DNA of 64,000 nt, taken from NCBI RefSeq assembly GCF_030815125.1, contig NZ_JAUSWH010000016.1, forward strand, positions 1 through 64,000. Reading direction: 5' to 3'. The DNA comes from Allorhizobium paknamense. Its GTDB lineage: Bacteria; Pseudomonadota; Alphaproteobacteria; Rhizobiales; Rhizobiaceae. The position numbers and the translations under genes are program-made. Below are positions 17,376 through 27,016 of the stretch, one piece after another; positions within the stretch are counted from its first letter, which is position 1, and every line of letters starts with the position of its first letter. The notes under the pieces were generated by a model that saw only the letters and a list, made by a program, of their open reading frames with translations, was not told the origin of the DNA and searched no databases.

Positions 17376-18449
17376 TCATATCTCGCCGAGGAGCGGCAGA
17401 AGCGTCTTCCCCTGACGTTCGATTTCCTGAAGATAGGGCGTATCGGAGAGAATGAACTGGGTGATGCCAAGGTCGCGATATTTGTTGAGTGAGCGGGCGA
17501 CATCCTCTGCCGAACCCACAAGCCATGTCGTGCCCGCACCACCGCCGCCAAATTTTCCTGGGGCGGTATATAGATTGTCATCCAGAACATCCCCCTTCGC
17601 GTAAAGATCGAGAAGCCGCTTTTGGCCGACAGCCACTTCGCGCTTGTGATCATGCCAGCCTGCGCCGCCGTTATTCGCCATCTCCGCCACTTTTGCCTCG
17701 GCATCACGCCAGGCTTCTTCTGTGGTGTCACGCACCAGCGTGGTGATGCGAAGGCCGAATTGCAGTGGTGGAAGATCGCGGTCGAGGGCCTTGCTGAGTG
17801 CCTTCAGTCGCTCAATGCGTTCCTTCACGCCCTCCAGCGGTTCGCCCCAGAACAGCTGTACATCCGCTTCCGTCGCCGAGACCCGTTCTGCCGCTTCCGA
17901 CGCGCCACCAAAATAGAGCTTCGGATGAAGCCGCTCTGGTGTCGCCTTGATCCGTGGCTGGACGGTTGCGTTCTTTACCTTGAAATGCTCGCCCTCGAAG
18001 GTCACGGCCTCTTGCGTCCACAGCCTGCGGACAAGGCGCATGAATTCCTTCGTGCGGGCATAGCGATGGGTGCTGTCGCCTTCGCTGTCACCATAGGCTG
18101 CAAGATCGTCCTTGCCTGAGACAATGTTGACGCGGATGCGCTGGCCGCTCAAATGGTCGAGCGTGGCTGCTGCAGAGGCGAAATTGGCAGGCTTCCAGTA
18201 GCCGGGACGGATGGCGATCAGCGGCTGGAATGTTTTCGTTCGAGCGGCAAGAGACGTTGCGACGGTGAATGTGTCCGGCCGGCCCCAGCCCGTGCCGATC
18301 AGCGCGCCTGTCCAGCCATGCTCTTCCAACGCGGTCGCATGAGCGGTCAAGGCATCAAGGCTGTTGTGGTTTTGCGCGACCGTATCGCCCCGATGGCCTG
18401 CCTTCACGTCGTTCGGAATATACCAGAGAAACTCGGTTTTGCTGCTCAT
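17376..18449 (-). CDS. SsuD-like FMNH2-dependent monooxygenase
   Basis: A 357-aa LLM-class flavin monooxygenase that aligns along its whole length with alkanesulfonate monooxygenase SsuD. Shared blocks are a start like FLWYIPND, TGALIGTGWG, RPGYWKPANFASAAATLDHLSGQRIRVN, the LYFGGAS segment and a C-terminal GGAGTTWLVG. SsuD-type enzymes use reduced FMN and oxygen to release sulfite from sulfonates. No flavin reductase gene is adjacent, so one elsewhere must supply FMNH2. It belongs to the organosulfur region with the MetQNI-type importer. Confidence 0.85.
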   Translation of the reverse strand: MSSKTEFLWYIPNDVKAGHRGDTVAQNHNSLDALTAHATALEEHGWTGALIGTGWGRPDTFTVATSLAARTKTFQPLIAIRPGYWKPANFASAAATLDHLSGQRIRVNIVSGKDDLAAYGDSEGDSTHRYARTKEFMRLVRRLWTQEAVTFEGEHFKVKNATVQPRIKATPERLHPKLYFGGASEAAERVSATEADVQLFWGEPLEGVKERIERLKALSKALDRDLPPLQFGLRITTLVRDTTEEAWRDAEAKVAEMANNGGAGWHDHKREVAVGQKRLLDLYAKGDVLDDNLYTAPGKFGGGGAGTTWLVGSAEDVARSLNKYRDLGITQFILSDTPYLQEIERQGKTLLPLLGEI

Positions 18450-18694
18450 GCTGATGCCCGTATAGAAAGGAGGGAAGGATGTATGGGGTTACGCCGCGCG
18501 GGTTGGACGCCAGCGAAGAAGATCTTTGGTGATGCACCCAGACTAACAATTGAAACTATATTCTATAGAAATTATATTCTATTTTGACGAGAGAGGATGA
18601 ACTATGTCACCGGGATGCAGCCATGCGACAGCAAAGAGCCATCAATCTGCCCCTGATCGCCCCTCTGAGCTTGAGGTCTAGGCGACGCGCTGCT
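18450..18694 (-). promoter_or_regulatory. Upstream region of the SsuD-like gene
   Basis: AT-rich DNA with a perfect direct repeat TATATTCTAT at 18557-18566 and 18573-18582, 16 bp apart. This is the likely promoter and regulator-binding region of the minus-strand SsuD-like gene. No gene is seen in it. Confidence 0.4.
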
Positions 18695-18800
18695 TAGAGC
18701 GCTTTTCGATCTGATTGAATCAGATCGGCGCTCTAACTCTTTGTTTTTACGCATTTCCAGACGGAAAACCGGATTCCACTTTTCTCGGGACAATGCTCTA
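18695..18800. repeat. RIME-like intergenic element, copy 3
   Basis: A 106-bp element in the opposite orientation to copies 1 and 2. It opens with the hairpin half (18695-18735, 41 bases identical to 50468-50508) and closes with ATGCTCTA. Its last three bases, read on the minus strand, are the TAG stop of the flavin monooxygenase gene at 18798. Confidence 0.78.
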
Positions 18801-20117
18801 ACGGAAGAACCGATTGGCAGGACGGGGCAGGCCAAGATGCTCGCGCAGGGTCGAACCTTCATAGTCCAAACGGAACAGACCGCGTCGCTGCAATTCTGGC
18901 ACAAGCTTTTCCGTTACGTCATGGAGCCCCTGGGGCAGGAAGGGGAAGACGCAGGTGAAGCCGTCCGCAGCCTGTTCCTGCAACCAGCGTTCCATCTCAT
19001 CCGCGATGGTCCTTGGCGTGCCGACGAAAGCGAGACCGGCATAACCGCCATAGCGCTGTGCCAGTTGCCGCACAGTCAGTTTTTCCTGCTCCGCCAGCCG
19101 CAGCACCTGCGCGCGTCCGCTTTTGCTGGCATTGGTTTCCGGGATTTCGGGCAAGAGCCCATCGGGATCGAAGCCGGAAGCATCATGTCCCAAAGCGATG
19201 GAAAGCGACGCGATTGCACTGTCGTAATGCACGAGACTGTCGAGCTTCGCACGCTTTGCCCTGGCATCCTCGACACTGTCGCCAATAACGATCATCGCCG
19301 CAGGCAGGATCTTCAGATGCGCCGGGTCACGATCCACGGCTGGCATCCGCCCCTTGATGTCGGCATAAAGCGCTTTTGCCGTTGTCAGATCGCGTGGGGC
19401 AGCAAACACGACTTCCGCCGTTTCGGCGGCCAATTGCTTGCCTGGTTCCGACTGACCGGCCTGCACGATGACCGGCCAACCCTGCACTGGGCGGGCGATG
19501 TTCAGCGGCCCGCGCACGGTGAACTCTTCGCCCTTATGATCCAGCACATGCAGCTTGTCCGGATCGAAAAAGATACCGCTTTGCTGATCGCGTATCATTG
19601 CGTCGTCGGCAAAACTGTCCCAAAGCCCGGTTACGACGTCAAAGAACTCGCGGGCGCGCTTGTAGCGCTCGCCATGCTCCACATGGTCTGACAGGCCGAA
19701 ATTGCGGGCGGCATCCGGGTTGGACGTGGTGACGATGTTCCAGGCGGCACGACCGCCGCTGATATGATCCAGCGAGGCAAAGCGGCGGGCCACATGATAG
19801 GGTTCATCGAATGTGGTCGAGGCGGTTGCGGCAAGGCCGATCTTGTCCGTTACCGCCGCCAATGCCGACAGAAGCGTGAAAGGTTCGAAGGAGGTCACCG
19901 TATGGCTGCGCTTCAGGGCTTCCACCGGCATGTTGAGAACAGCCAGATGATCGGCCATGAAGAAGGCATCGAACTTCGCCCGCTCCAGGCTCTGGATAAA
20001 GGATTTCAGGTGGCCGAAGTTGAAGTTGGCATCCGCATAGGCACCCGGGTAGCGCCAGGCGCCCGTATGAAGGCTGACGGGGCGCATGAAGGCGGTGAGG
20101 TGAAGCGACTTGCTCAT
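18798..20117 (-). CDS. NtaA/SnaA/DszA-family flavin monooxygenase
   Basis: A 439-aa LLM-class enzyme of the nitrilotriacetate / dibenzothiophene-sulfone monooxygenase branch. Family blocks are the start LHLTAFMRPVSLHTGAWRYP, ASLDHISGGRAAWNIVTTSN, VIVQAGQSEPGKQLA and the C-terminal DGFTCVFPFLPQGLHDVTEK. These enzymes use FMNH2 and O2 to cleave C-N or C-S bonds. The ATG at 20117 is chosen because the family begins there; a 21-residue upstream extension is unlikely. In this region the substrate is probably a sulfone, sulfide or sulfonate. The TAG stop comes from a RIME-like repeat. Confidence 0.87.
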   Translation of the reverse strand: MSKSLHLTAFMRPVSLHTGAWRYPGAYADANFNFGHLKSFIQSLERAKFDAFFMADHLAVLNMPVEALKRSHTVTSFEPFTLLSALAAVTDKIGLAATASTTFDEPYHVARRFASLDHISGGRAAWNIVTTSNPDAARNFGLSDHVEHGERYKRAREFFDVVTGLWDSFADDAMIRDQQSGIFFDPDKLHVLDHKGEEFTVRGPLNIARPVQGWPVIVQAGQSEPGKQLAAETAEVVFAAPRDLTTAKALYADIKGRMPAVDRDPAHLKILPAAMIVIGDSVEDARAKRAKLDSLVHYDSAIASLSIALGHDASGFDPDGLLPEIPETNASKSGRAQVLRLAEQEKLTVRQLAQRYGGYAGLAFVGTPRTIADEMERWLQEQAADGFTCVFPFLPQGLHDVTEKLVPELQRRGLFRLDYEGSTLREHLGLPRPANRFFR

Positions 20118-20251
20118 GGGACTGTCTCGCAGGAAGAAGAATGGGCCGCCGGCAAAATGCGACGAGGGCAGGATTGTCATATCGAAATGGACAGGCAGCG
20201 TTGCAAGGGGCTGCTTGTCTCTATCATGGCTTGCCTGCCCGGTTTTGGCCT

Positions 20252-20437
20252 TCAGTCTGGATAGGGCAGGCGGTAGCGGTCGCGGATGGTGCGGCCTTCG
20301 TATTCGCGCGGATAGACCCCGCGATCCTGCAGGATCGGCACGGCTTTTTCGACGAACTCTTCGATATCATCGGGCGCACGTGGCGGCTGCAGCGTATAGC
20401 CGTCCACGGTCCCGTCCTCCAGAAAGGTCTTGTTCCT
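20252..20437 (-). pseudogene. C-terminal relic of an NtaA-type monooxygenase
   Basis: The minus strand encodes about 57 residues (LEDGTVDGYTLQPPRAPDDI ... ending RLPYPD and TGA) that match the C-terminal end of NtaA/SnaA/DszA enzymes. Compare DGFNLARTVVPESYVDFVDI near the end of the intact gene at 23275. No start codon or N-terminal 380 residues exist upstream, where the MetQ-like gene begins on the other strand. It is the remnant of a third family member, deleted or displaced by rearrangement. Confidence 0.75.
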
Positions 20438-20541
20438 TTTTGGAATGTTTTTTCGCGTTGGCCTAACAGACAGGCAGAGATTACCTCTTCATAATCGATA
20501 TTTTCTACTAGATTTGTCGATATTATTTTGATGAGGCTCCC
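20438..20541 (+). promoter_or_regulatory. Promoter region of the MetQNI-type operon
   Basis: AT-rich DNA with a direct repeat TCGATATT at 20495-20502 and 20517-20524, 22 bp apart, which could be a regulator site for sulfur control. A weak RBS (GATGAGG) precedes the ATG at 20542. Confidence 0.4.
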
Positions 20542-21339
20542 ATGAAACTGACTGCCCTTCTGTCTGCCCTGTTTCTTGCCATTGCAGGGACGGCTATGGC
20601 TGAAACTGTGAAGATTGGTGTCGTGCCGGGTGTGTACGCCGATTCCGTTACAGCGCTGGTGCCCGAGGCAAAGGCTGCCGGCATTGATCTTCAGGTCATC
20701 GAGTTCAGCGACTGGACGACGCCCAACGAAGCGCTGAATGCCGGTGATCTCGATCTCAACTATTTCCAGCACGTGCCTTTCCTCACCAATGCCGTCAAAC
20801 AGAAGGGCTATGACATCACGCCTATCGGTGTCGGTACGCTGGCCAATATCGGCATCTATTCCCTTAAGTATAAGGATTTTGCCAGCGTTCCGCAGGGGGC
20901 GACGGTTGCCATCGCCAATGACCCGGTCAATCAGGGGCGGGGCCTGCTGCTGCTGGCCAAAGGCGGATTGATCAAGCTCAAGGACGGCGTCGGCTTTCTC
21001 GGCACGCTGGATGACATCGTCGACAATCCGAAGAAGGTGACGTTCAAGGAAGTAGAAGGCCCGCAGTTGGCGCGCGTGACTGGCGATGTGGATCTGGCGC
21101 TCGGCTATCCGCATTTCATTATTGCGGCCAAGACCTTCGATCCCGGCTCGGCCCTGATTTTCTCCGGAATTGATGACAAGCAGTTCGCAATTGTCTTTGC
21201 AGCCAACAAGGCCAAGGCAGGCAATCCTGCCCTGAAGAAAGTAGTCGAGCTTTATCAGACGTCCAAGCCGGTACGCGAAGCAATTGACAAGGGCTTTGCC
21301 CACAATCCCAAGCTCTACACGATTGCGTGGGAAAAATGA
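20542..21339 (+). CDS. metQ: MetQ-type ABC substrate-binding protein
   Basis: A 265-aa NLPA-family binding protein with a Sec signal peptide ([20 protein letters not shown]). The signal lacks the lipobox cysteine of E. coli MetQ, so it is probably soluble in the periplasm. The mature start [10 protein letters not shown] and the segment [10 protein letters not shown] are characteristic. It overlaps the ATPase gene by four bases. The flanking flavin monooxygenases suggest the real ligand may be an organosulfur compound rather than, or besides, methionine. Confidence 0.87.
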   Translation: MKLTALLSALFLAIAGTAMAETVKIGVVPGVYADSVTALVPEAKAAGIDLQVIEFSDWTTPNEALNAGDLDLNYFQHVPFLTNAVKQKGYDITPIGVGTLANIGIYSLKYKDFASVPQGATVAIANDPVNQGRGLLLLAKGGLIKLKDGVGFLGTLDDIVDNPKKVTFKEVEGPQLARVTGDVDLALGYPHFIIAAKTFDPGSALIFSGIDDKQFAIVFAANKAKAGNPALKKVVELYQTSKPVREAIDKGFAHNPKLYTIAWEK

Positions 21340-22493
21340 GCGCCGTTCTTTTTGACGCAGCAACGGATGTTCTGACCGTAGCAGGGGTCGCTTCGCACAG
21401 CGCTGGGACTTTGGAAGCGTCATTCACGGGGAAGCCGGCGGCGGTTGCTGCTGGCTCCATCCGCTTTGAGGCGGTTGAAAAGACCTATGTTTCGTCGGCT
21501 GGCCCCGTAAAGGCTCTGACGGATATCACCATCGAAGTGCCCGGTGGGTCTATCTTCGGCATCATCGGACGCTCGGGTGCGGGCAAGTCGAGTTTGCTTC
21601 GCACGATCAATCGGCTGGAGCTACCAACCGGTGGTCACGTCCTGGTCGATGGCGAGGATATTTCCACGTTCCACGAGGATCAGCTTGTGGCACTGCGCCG
21701 CCGCGTCGGCATGATCTTCCAGCACTTCAACCTGCTGTCCGCCAAGACGGTGTTCGCCAATGTGGCGCTGCCGCTGGTGGTGGCTGGTGTGAAAAAGCAG
21801 GAGGTCAAGGAAAGGGTCGCGGCGGTTCTCAAGCTTGTGGGGCTGGAAGGCAAGGAAAACACCTATCCGTCTCGGCTCTCCGGCGGGCAGAAGCAGCGTG
21901 TCGGTATTGCCCGCGCACTCGTCAGTCGCCCGGAAATCCTGCTTTGCGATGAGGCCACCTCGGCGCTCGATCCTGAAACGACCCTTTCCATCCTATCCCT
22001 GCTGAAGGATATCAATCGACGCCTCGGTCTCACGATTGTTCTCATCACCCATGAGATGAGCGTTATCCGCGAGATCTGCGACCATGTTCTGGTGCTGGAA
22101 GCGGGGCGGATCGCCGAGACCGGGCGTGTGTGGGAAGTGTTCGGCAATCCCCGTCATGAGGCAACGCGGGCTCTGTTGAAGCCGCTTGATCGCGGTCTGC
22201 CGGAAGATCTGGCGGGACGCCTGAACTCTCGATGGAGCGGCAAGCCTGCGACAGCGCTGATCGAATTCACCTACACGGGTGTTGGCGGTTTACAGCCGGA
22301 CCTCGGACGCATTCTGGCTGTCCTGGGCGAGGACACGCAGATCATTCAAAGCAATCTGGACCGAATACAGGGTCATGTCAGCGGACGGCTGATTGTAGCA
22401 TCTGCCGCACGCGCCGACCTTCACCATCTCATCGCCAATCCTGACCTGGCGCATGCAGCAAGGATCATTGGTTATGACACCCCAAATGTATGA
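21336..22493 (+). CDS. metN: MetN-type ABC ATP-binding protein
   Basis: A 385-aa ATPase. It has an unusual N-terminal extension of about 40 residues before [12 protein letters not shown], then Walker [10 protein letters not shown], signature [15 protein letters not shown], Walker [13 protein letters not shown], and a C-terminal NIL domain (about residues 310-385) that marks MetN. In MetN the NIL domain senses methionine and inhibits transport. The ATG overlaps the upstream stop. An alternative start further in cannot be excluded. Confidence 0.88.
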   Translation: MSAVLFDAATDVLTVAGVASHSAGTLEASFTGKPAAVAAGSIRFEAVEKTYVSSAGPVKALTDITIEVPGGSIFGIIGRSGAGKSSLLRTINRLELPTGGHVLVDGEDISTFHEDQLVALRRRVGMIFQHFNLLSAKTVFANVALPLVVAGVKKQEVKERVAAVLKLVGLEGKENTYPSRLSGGQKQRVGIARALVSRPEILLCDEATSALDPETTLSILSLLKDINRRLGLTIVLITHEMSVIREICDHVLVLEAGRIAETGRVWEVFGNPRHEATRALLKPLDRGLPEDLAGRLNSRWSGKPATALIEFTYTGVGGLQPDLGRILAVLGEDTQIIQSNLDRIQGHVSGRLIVASAARADLHHLIANPDLAHAARIIGYDTPNV

Positions 22494-23127
22494 CCGTCTC
22501 TGGCATGCCTTCCTCGATACACTGACCATGGTGGGCGTGTCTGCCATTGTCGCGCTTTTTGCGGGCGTTCCGCTTGCCCTGTTTCTGGTGCTTTCATCGC
22601 CTGGGGGACTTATTGACGCTCCACGGTCCAATCGGGTGCTGGGCGCGATGATCAACGGTTTTCGCGCTACGCCCTTTATCGTGCTTTTGGTCGCGCTTTT
22701 GCCGTTCACGCGACTGGTGACGGGAACCACCATCGGTGTTTGGGCCGCAATCGTGCCACTGTCGATCAGTGCGACACCGTTCTTTGCCCGCATTGCCGAG
22801 GTCAGCCTTCGCGAGGTGGAGTATGGTTTGATCGAGGCTGCTCAGGCCATTGGTTGCCGACGCCGGCATATTATCCGGCATGTGCTGCTTCCGGAAGCGC
22901 TACCGGGTTTGATTGGCGGCTTCACCATCACGATTGTATCGATGATCGGCGCCTCGGCCATGGCCGGAGCCGTGGGGGCCGGAGGGCTTGGCGATATGGC
23001 GATCCGTTACGGCTATCAGCGCTTCGATACCACGGTGATGCTGGCGGTGATCGTTGTGCTGATCGCCACCGTCTGTCTTGTCCAGTTTATTGGCGATACG
23101 GCAGTGCGCCGCTTGCGCGCACGATAA
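22474..23127 (+). CDS. metI: MetI-type ABC permease
   Basis: A 217-aa inner-membrane permease with about five hydrophobic segments, the MetI start [20 protein letters not shown], and the EAA-type loop [25 protein letters not shown] (about residues 127-151). It overlaps the ATPase gene by 20 bases at the chosen ATG; an ATG four codons later is also possible. It completes the MetQNI-type importer of the organosulfur region. Confidence 0.9.
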   Translation: MTPQMYDRLWHAFLDTLTMVGVSAIVALFAGVPLALFLVLSSPGGLIDAPRSNRVLGAMINGFRATPFIVLLVALLPFTRLVTGTTIGVWAAIVPLSISATPFFARIAEVSLREVEYGLIEAAQAIGCRRRHIIRHVLLPEALPGLIGGFTITIVSMIGASAMAGAVGAGGLGDMAIRYGYQRFDTTVMLAVIVVLIATVCLVQFIGDTAVRRLRAR

Positions 23128-23274
23128 TCCGGTTGATTCAACGGAAGCGGAAGCGATGATTTTACCCTGGACGCATCTTGCCATGGTCAGCAATTCTGAG
23201 ACGGCGCAACGGCGCCGCGTCATGGCGCGATGTGACCACAGCCTTCCGATGTCTTCAAAATTCTGGAAAAAAGC

Positions 23275-24645
23275 ATGTCCCTGCGCAAACAGATCCTGCT
23301 CAATGCCTTCAGCATGAATTGCGTCGGCCATATCAATCATGGCCTTTGGACGCATCCACGTGATCGTTCGCACGAATACAAGCAGCTATCCTACTGGACG
23401 GATCTGGCAAAAACGCTGGAGCGCGGCCTGTTCGACGGCATCTTCCTGGCCGATATCGTCGGCGTCTATGATATCTACCAGTCCTCAGTGGATCTGACGT
23501 TAAGAGAATCGATCCAGCTCCCCGTCAACGATCCGATCCTGCTGGTTTCGGCCATGGCGGCGGCCACGCAGCATCTGGGCTTCGGCATCACCGTCAACAC
23601 GAGTGTCGAGGCGCCGTATACGTTTGCGCGGCGGATGTCGACGCTCGATCATCTGACCGAAGGCCGCATCGGCTGGAACATCGTCACTGGCTATCTCGAC
23701 AGCGCAGTCCGGGCGCTTGGGCAGACAGGCATGAACGAGCACGACACCCGCTACGACCGCGCCGATGACTATCTCGATGTGCTCTACAAGCTCTGGGAAG
23801 GAAGCTGGGCGGACGACGCGGTTGTTCTGGACAAGACGCGTCGCGTCTTTGCGGAACCGGATCGCGTGCGGAAAATCCATCATAAAGGCCCCTACTATCA
23901 AAGCGAGGGCTATCATCTGGCCGAACCTTCGGCACAACGGACACCGGTGCTCTATCAGGCCGGCACATCGGGTCGTGGTCGGCGGTTTGCGGGTCGCCAT
24001 GCCGAATGCATCTTCATCAACGCCATCGACAAGGCGGCTGCGGCAAAAACCGCACGCGCCTTGCGGGAAGAGGCCGTGGCTGCCGGACGCCGCCCGGAAG
24101 ACATCAAGATCTTCGTCGGCATGACCGTCGTGCCGGGACGCACTGCCTCGGAGGCGGAAGCAAAGCTCGCGGATTATCTGGACCATGCCAATCCGGAGGC
24201 GGGACTTGCACACTTCGCCGCGGGCAGCGGAATCGATTTCTCGCGCTTTGAGCCGGATGAAGCGATTGAATATGCAACGGGCAATGCCATCCAGTCCGTT
24301 ACGCAGCTGGCGCGGCAGAAGGGCTGGACGAAACGGCAGTTGCTGAAGGAACTGGCGATGGGTGGACGCTATCCGGTTGTCGTCGGGGACGGTGCCAAGG
24401 TGGCCGAGGAACTGATGTCCTGGGTGGACGAGGGCGGAATTGATGGCTTCAATCTGGCGCGAACGGTGGTGCCTGAAAGTTATGTCGATTTCGTCGATAT
24501 CGTTGTACCGGAACTACAGTCGCGCTCTGCCTATAAGACGGCCTATGATGACGGCACGCTGCGCCGCCGCTTGTTCGGTGCAGGCGACAGGCTGCCGGAT
24601 AACCACTATGGCAGCCAGTTTCGTCGTCTAGAGCACGTCCGGTGA
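23275..24645 (+). CDS. NtaA/SnaA/DszA-family flavin monooxygenase
   Basis: A 456-aa LLM-class enzyme starting MSLRKQILLNAFSMNCVGHI, with the family blocks RRMSTLDHLTEGRIGWNIVT and TPVLYQAGTSGRGRRFAGRH. It is the second intact member in this region and likely oxidises another sulfur or nitrogen compound imported by the MetQNI-type system. The final codons (LEHVR) and TGA stop lie inside a RIME-like repeat, so the C-terminus has been replaced or extended by that element. It stands 147 bp after the permease and may be co-transcribed. Confidence 0.87.
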   Translation: MSLRKQILLNAFSMNCVGHINHGLWTHPRDRSHEYKQLSYWTDLAKTLERGLFDGIFLADIVGVYDIYQSSVDLTLRESIQLPVNDPILLVSAMAAATQHLGFGITVNTSVEAPYTFARRMSTLDHLTEGRIGWNIVTGYLDSAVRALGQTGMNEHDTRYDRADDYLDVLYKLWEGSWADDAVVLDKTRRVFAEPDRVRKIHHKGPYYQSEGYHLAEPSAQRTPVLYQAGTSGRGRRFAGRHAECIFINAIDKAAAAKTARALREEAVAAGRRPEDIKIFVGMTVVPGRTASEAEAKLADYLDHANPEAGLAHFAAGSGIDFSRFEPDEAIEYATGNAIQSVTQLARQKGWTKRQLLKELAMGGRYPVVVGDGAKVAEELMSWVDEGGIDGFNLARTVVPESYVDFVDIVVPELQSRSAYKTAYDDGTLRRRLFGAGDRLPDNHYGSQFRRLEHVR

Positions 24646-24734
24646 ACACGGGTTCACCGGACGTGCTCTAAGTTTTTGTTTTTACGCATTTCCGGACGAA
24701 AAACCGTGACTACACTTTTCCTGGAAATGCTCTA
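24629..24734. repeat. RIME-like intergenic element, copy 4
   Basis: A 106-bp element in the orientation of copies 3 and 5. It has a hairpin with arms AGAGCACGTCCGGTGAAC / GTTCACCGGACGTGCTCT (24630-24671), then TTTTTGTTTTTACGCATTTCC and a closing ATGCTCTA. Its first 17 bases are coding for the end of the flavin monooxygenase. The stem followed by T-rich DNA could terminate transcription. Confidence 0.78.
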
Positions 24735-24773
24735 ATCATGGAACGAAGGCGGCCCGCTTCATTGTGGCCCGTT

Positions 24774-25676
24774 TCAGACTTTGTGCGATTGCCTCACGAA
24801 ATCGATAAATGCGCGCAAAGGCGCAGGTACAAGGCGCCGCCCTGGATAATAGAGGAACGGACCGGAAAACTGCAGCCACCATTCTTCCATCACCGGTATC
24901 AAATCGCCTCTATCGAAGTATGGCCTTAGCCAATCCTCAAAAATATAGAGCATGCCAGAGCCCGCAATAGCTGCGTCGATGCCAAGATCGGTGCCGCCGC
25001 CGAATTGGACAACGAGGTTGCCTTTAGGATTGATGACGACTTCCTCCCCGTCGCGTTCGAATTCCCAGGAGGGAATGGCGCGTCCCGGAAACCGCCCGAG
25101 AATGCAATCATGCGCGAGCAGCTCTCGTGGATGTTGGGGTCTGCCTCTCGTCGCCAGGTAATCCGGCGACGCTGCAAGGGCGTAGCGCTGCTGGCGCGGG
25201 CCGATCGGTAAAGCCACCATATCCTGTTCGAGGCGTTCGTCATAACGGATGCCGGCATCGCAGCCGCTTTCTATGATGTTGACGAAATTCTCGTCGGTCA
25301 CGATTTCCAGTCTTATGTCGGGATAGGCCTTCAGGAATGGCGGTACGATCGGAGGCAGGACCAGCCTTGCCGCGCTCATCGGAACATTAAGTCTGAGCTG
25401 TCCCGCAGTGCGGCCGCGGCTGCTTCTTACTTCGTTGAGCGCCGATGCCACTTCAGCAAATGCGGGTTCAAGGCGCTCCAGCAAAAGACGTCCAGCCTCC
25501 GTCGGGACCACGCTCCGGGTCGTGCGATTGAGTAGTCTTATCCCAAGGTTTTCTTCCAGGCGTTTCACCGCATCGCTCAACGCCGAGGAACTGACGCCAC
25601 TTTCGCGCGCGGCATGCCGAAAACCTCCGGATCGAGCCACCAGCAAAAACGCATTGACATCCGTAATGTCCGACAC
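24774..25676 (-). CDS. LysR-family transcriptional regulator
   Basis: A 300-aa protein with an N-terminal helix-turn-helix (VNAFLLVARSGGFRHAARES, residues 6-25, and SALSDAVKRLEENLG) and a LysR substrate-binding domain. The GTG at 25676 is preferred: the protein then begins MSDITDVNAFL as in relatives, with GGAG upstream. A GTG 39 bases further up is in frame but poorly placed. It diverges from the PdxI-like reductase and probably controls it. Confidence 0.87.
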   Translation of the reverse strand: MSDITDVNAFLLVARSGGFRHAARESGVSSSALSDAVKRLEENLGIRLLNRTTRSVVPTEAGRLLLERLEPAFAEVASALNEVRSSRGRTAGQLRLNVPMSAARLVLPPIVPPFLKAYPDIRLEIVTDENFVNIIESGCDAGIRYDERLEQDMVALPIGPRQQRYALAASPDYLATRGRPQHPRELLAHDCILGRFPGRAIPSWEFERDGEEVVINPKGNLVVQFGGGTDLGIDAAIAGSGMLYIFEDWLRPYFDRGDLIPVMEEWWLQFSGPFLYYPGRRLVPAPLRAFIDFVRQSHKV

Positions 25677-25714
25677 CGCGCGCTCCGATCGCTGATACCG
25701 ATTGTCCGCTCTCA

Positions 25715-25793
25715 CGGACAGCCTGTCCGGATTATATCTTCTTGTGGCACATATGCCACCGCTATATTTGTAAGGAACACAAGGAGATAAACT
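25715..25793. promoter_or_regulatory. LysR/reductase intergenic control region
   Basis: Two inverted repeats are seen: CGGACA-GCC-TGTCCG at 25715-25729 and GTGGCA-CATA-TGCCAC at 25744-25759. Either could be a LysR-type binding site between the divergent genes. A strong RBS (AAGGAGAT) precedes the ATG at 25794. Confidence 0.55.
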
Positions 25794-26660
25794 ATGGGTA
25801 TTGTGGATACTTCAGGAACCTTCATGCTTGGCGATCATGCGGTGCGCCGGCTGGGCTATGGCGCGATGCAGCTTGCGGGAAAGGGCGTGTTCGGGCCTCC
25901 GCGCGATCGTCCGGAGGCCATAGCCGTTCTGCGCGAGGCGGTGGACAGCGGTGTCAATCACATCGACACCAGCGATTTCTACGGCCCGCATGTCACAAAC
26001 GAGATTATCCGTGAAGCCTTGCATCCCTATGACAGCGGCCTTGTGATCGTCACCAAGGTCGGCGCGGTCAGGGGAGCCGACGCGTCATGGAATCCAGCAT
26101 TTTCGCGCGCGGAGCTCACACAGGCTGTTCATGACAACCTCCGCAATTTCGGCCTCGATGTGCTCGATGTGGTCAACCTGCGCGCCATGTTCGACGTGCA
26201 TGGTCCCGCGGAAGGCTCGCTCCATGAGCCGCTTGAGGTTCTGGCGGAATTGAAGCAGAAGGGCCTGATCAGGCATATCGGGCTCTCCAATGTCACGGCC
26301 AAACAGATCGAGGACGCCGGAACGATCACCGACATTGTCTGCGTGCAGAACCAGTATAATCTTGCGCATCGCCAGGATGATGCCTTGATCGGTATGCTTG
26401 CGTCTCGCGGCGTCGCCTATGTGCCGTTCTTTCCTCTTGGCGGCTTCTCCCCACTGCAATCCTCGACCCTGTCGAACGTGGCCAGCCGCCTCAATGCCAC
26501 TGCGATGCAGGTGGCGCTTGCCTGGCTTCTCCAGCGATCACCAAACATTCTTTTGATACCCGGAACCTCTTCACGGGCTCACCTTCGGGAAAACCTGGCA
26601 TCGGCGCAGATCGAGCTTTCGCCGGAAGCCCTGTCGGAGCTGGAAAAGGTTGCGGCCTGA
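25794..26660 (+). CDS. pdxI: PdxI-like (YdbC) aldo/keto reductase
   Basis: A 288-aa aldo/keto reductase that closely follows E. coli YdbC/PdxI as remembered: RLGYGAMQLAGKGVFGPPRD, VNHIDTSDFYGPHVTNEIIR and LLQRSPNILLIPGTSSRAHL. PdxI is an NADPH-dependent pyridoxal reductase of the vitamin B6 salvage pathway. Catalytic D58, Y63 and K88 are present; the usual active-site His is replaced in DVVNLR, as in that subfamily. Regulation by the divergent LysR protein is likely. Confidence 0.82.
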   Translation: MGIVDTSGTFMLGDHAVRRLGYGAMQLAGKGVFGPPRDRPEAIAVLREAVDSGVNHIDTSDFYGPHVTNEIIREALHPYDSGLVIVTKVGAVRGADASWNPAFSRAELTQAVHDNLRNFGLDVLDVVNLRAMFDVHGPAEGSLHEPLEVLAELKQKGLIRHIGLSNVTAKQIEDAGTITDIVCVQNQYNLAHRQDDALIGMLASRGVAYVPFFPLGGFSPLQSSTLSNVASRLNATAMQVALAWLLQRSPNILLIPGTSSRAHLRENLASAQIELSPEALSELEKVAA

Positions 26661-27016
26661 CGCTGTTTGAGCCGGCTGCCGCGACAACACAGGCAATGCC
26701 CGAGCCAAACGGACTGGCAATCCCTTCGGCTTTTCCGGCCATAAAGCGGCGGCAAGGCTCGGGATCGCCGTTTCAACGGCGCAGGTGCGCTCCAACGGCG
26801 TGCAACTGGTAGAAGCCGGGCGCCTGCTCGCCGACGGGACGATCCGGGGCAAGACCGTTCTCCTCAACGAATGAAGCTGTGTGCCCTGACTGAAAAGAGG
26901 AAAAGGCCTTTGTCCCTGCTTATGGTACCGGGATGTGATCGCGGGGACATAAATTTGCAGTTTTGTTCGAACGGAGCGCTGTCCCCGAGCAGAGAGGCGA
27001 AATGGCGGCGAATGGT
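26661..27016. other. Gene-free stretch with a dehydrogenase relic
   Basis: 356 bp between the reductase and the convergent XRE gene. It carries the short dehydrogenase relic listed separately and otherwise nothing recognisable. Confidence 0.5.
26730..26874 (+). pseudogene. C-terminal relic of a zinc-type dehydrogenase
   Basis: One plus-strand frame reads GHKAAARLGIAVSTAQVRSN followed by GVQLVEAGRLLADGTIRGKT and VLLNE-stop. This resembles the C-terminal part of NADPH:quinone oxidoreductase / zinc-binding alcohol dehydrogenases (QLxELxxLxxDGxIR ... GKxVL). No upstream catalytic or Rossmann region is present. The match is short, so this is a tentative relic. Confidence 0.4.

Noticed and set aside
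20224-21423. 399-codon minus-strand ORF opposite the MetQ-type gene
   Set aside because: The real genes are the plus-strand MetQ-type protein and, in a different minus frame, the short monooxygenase relic.
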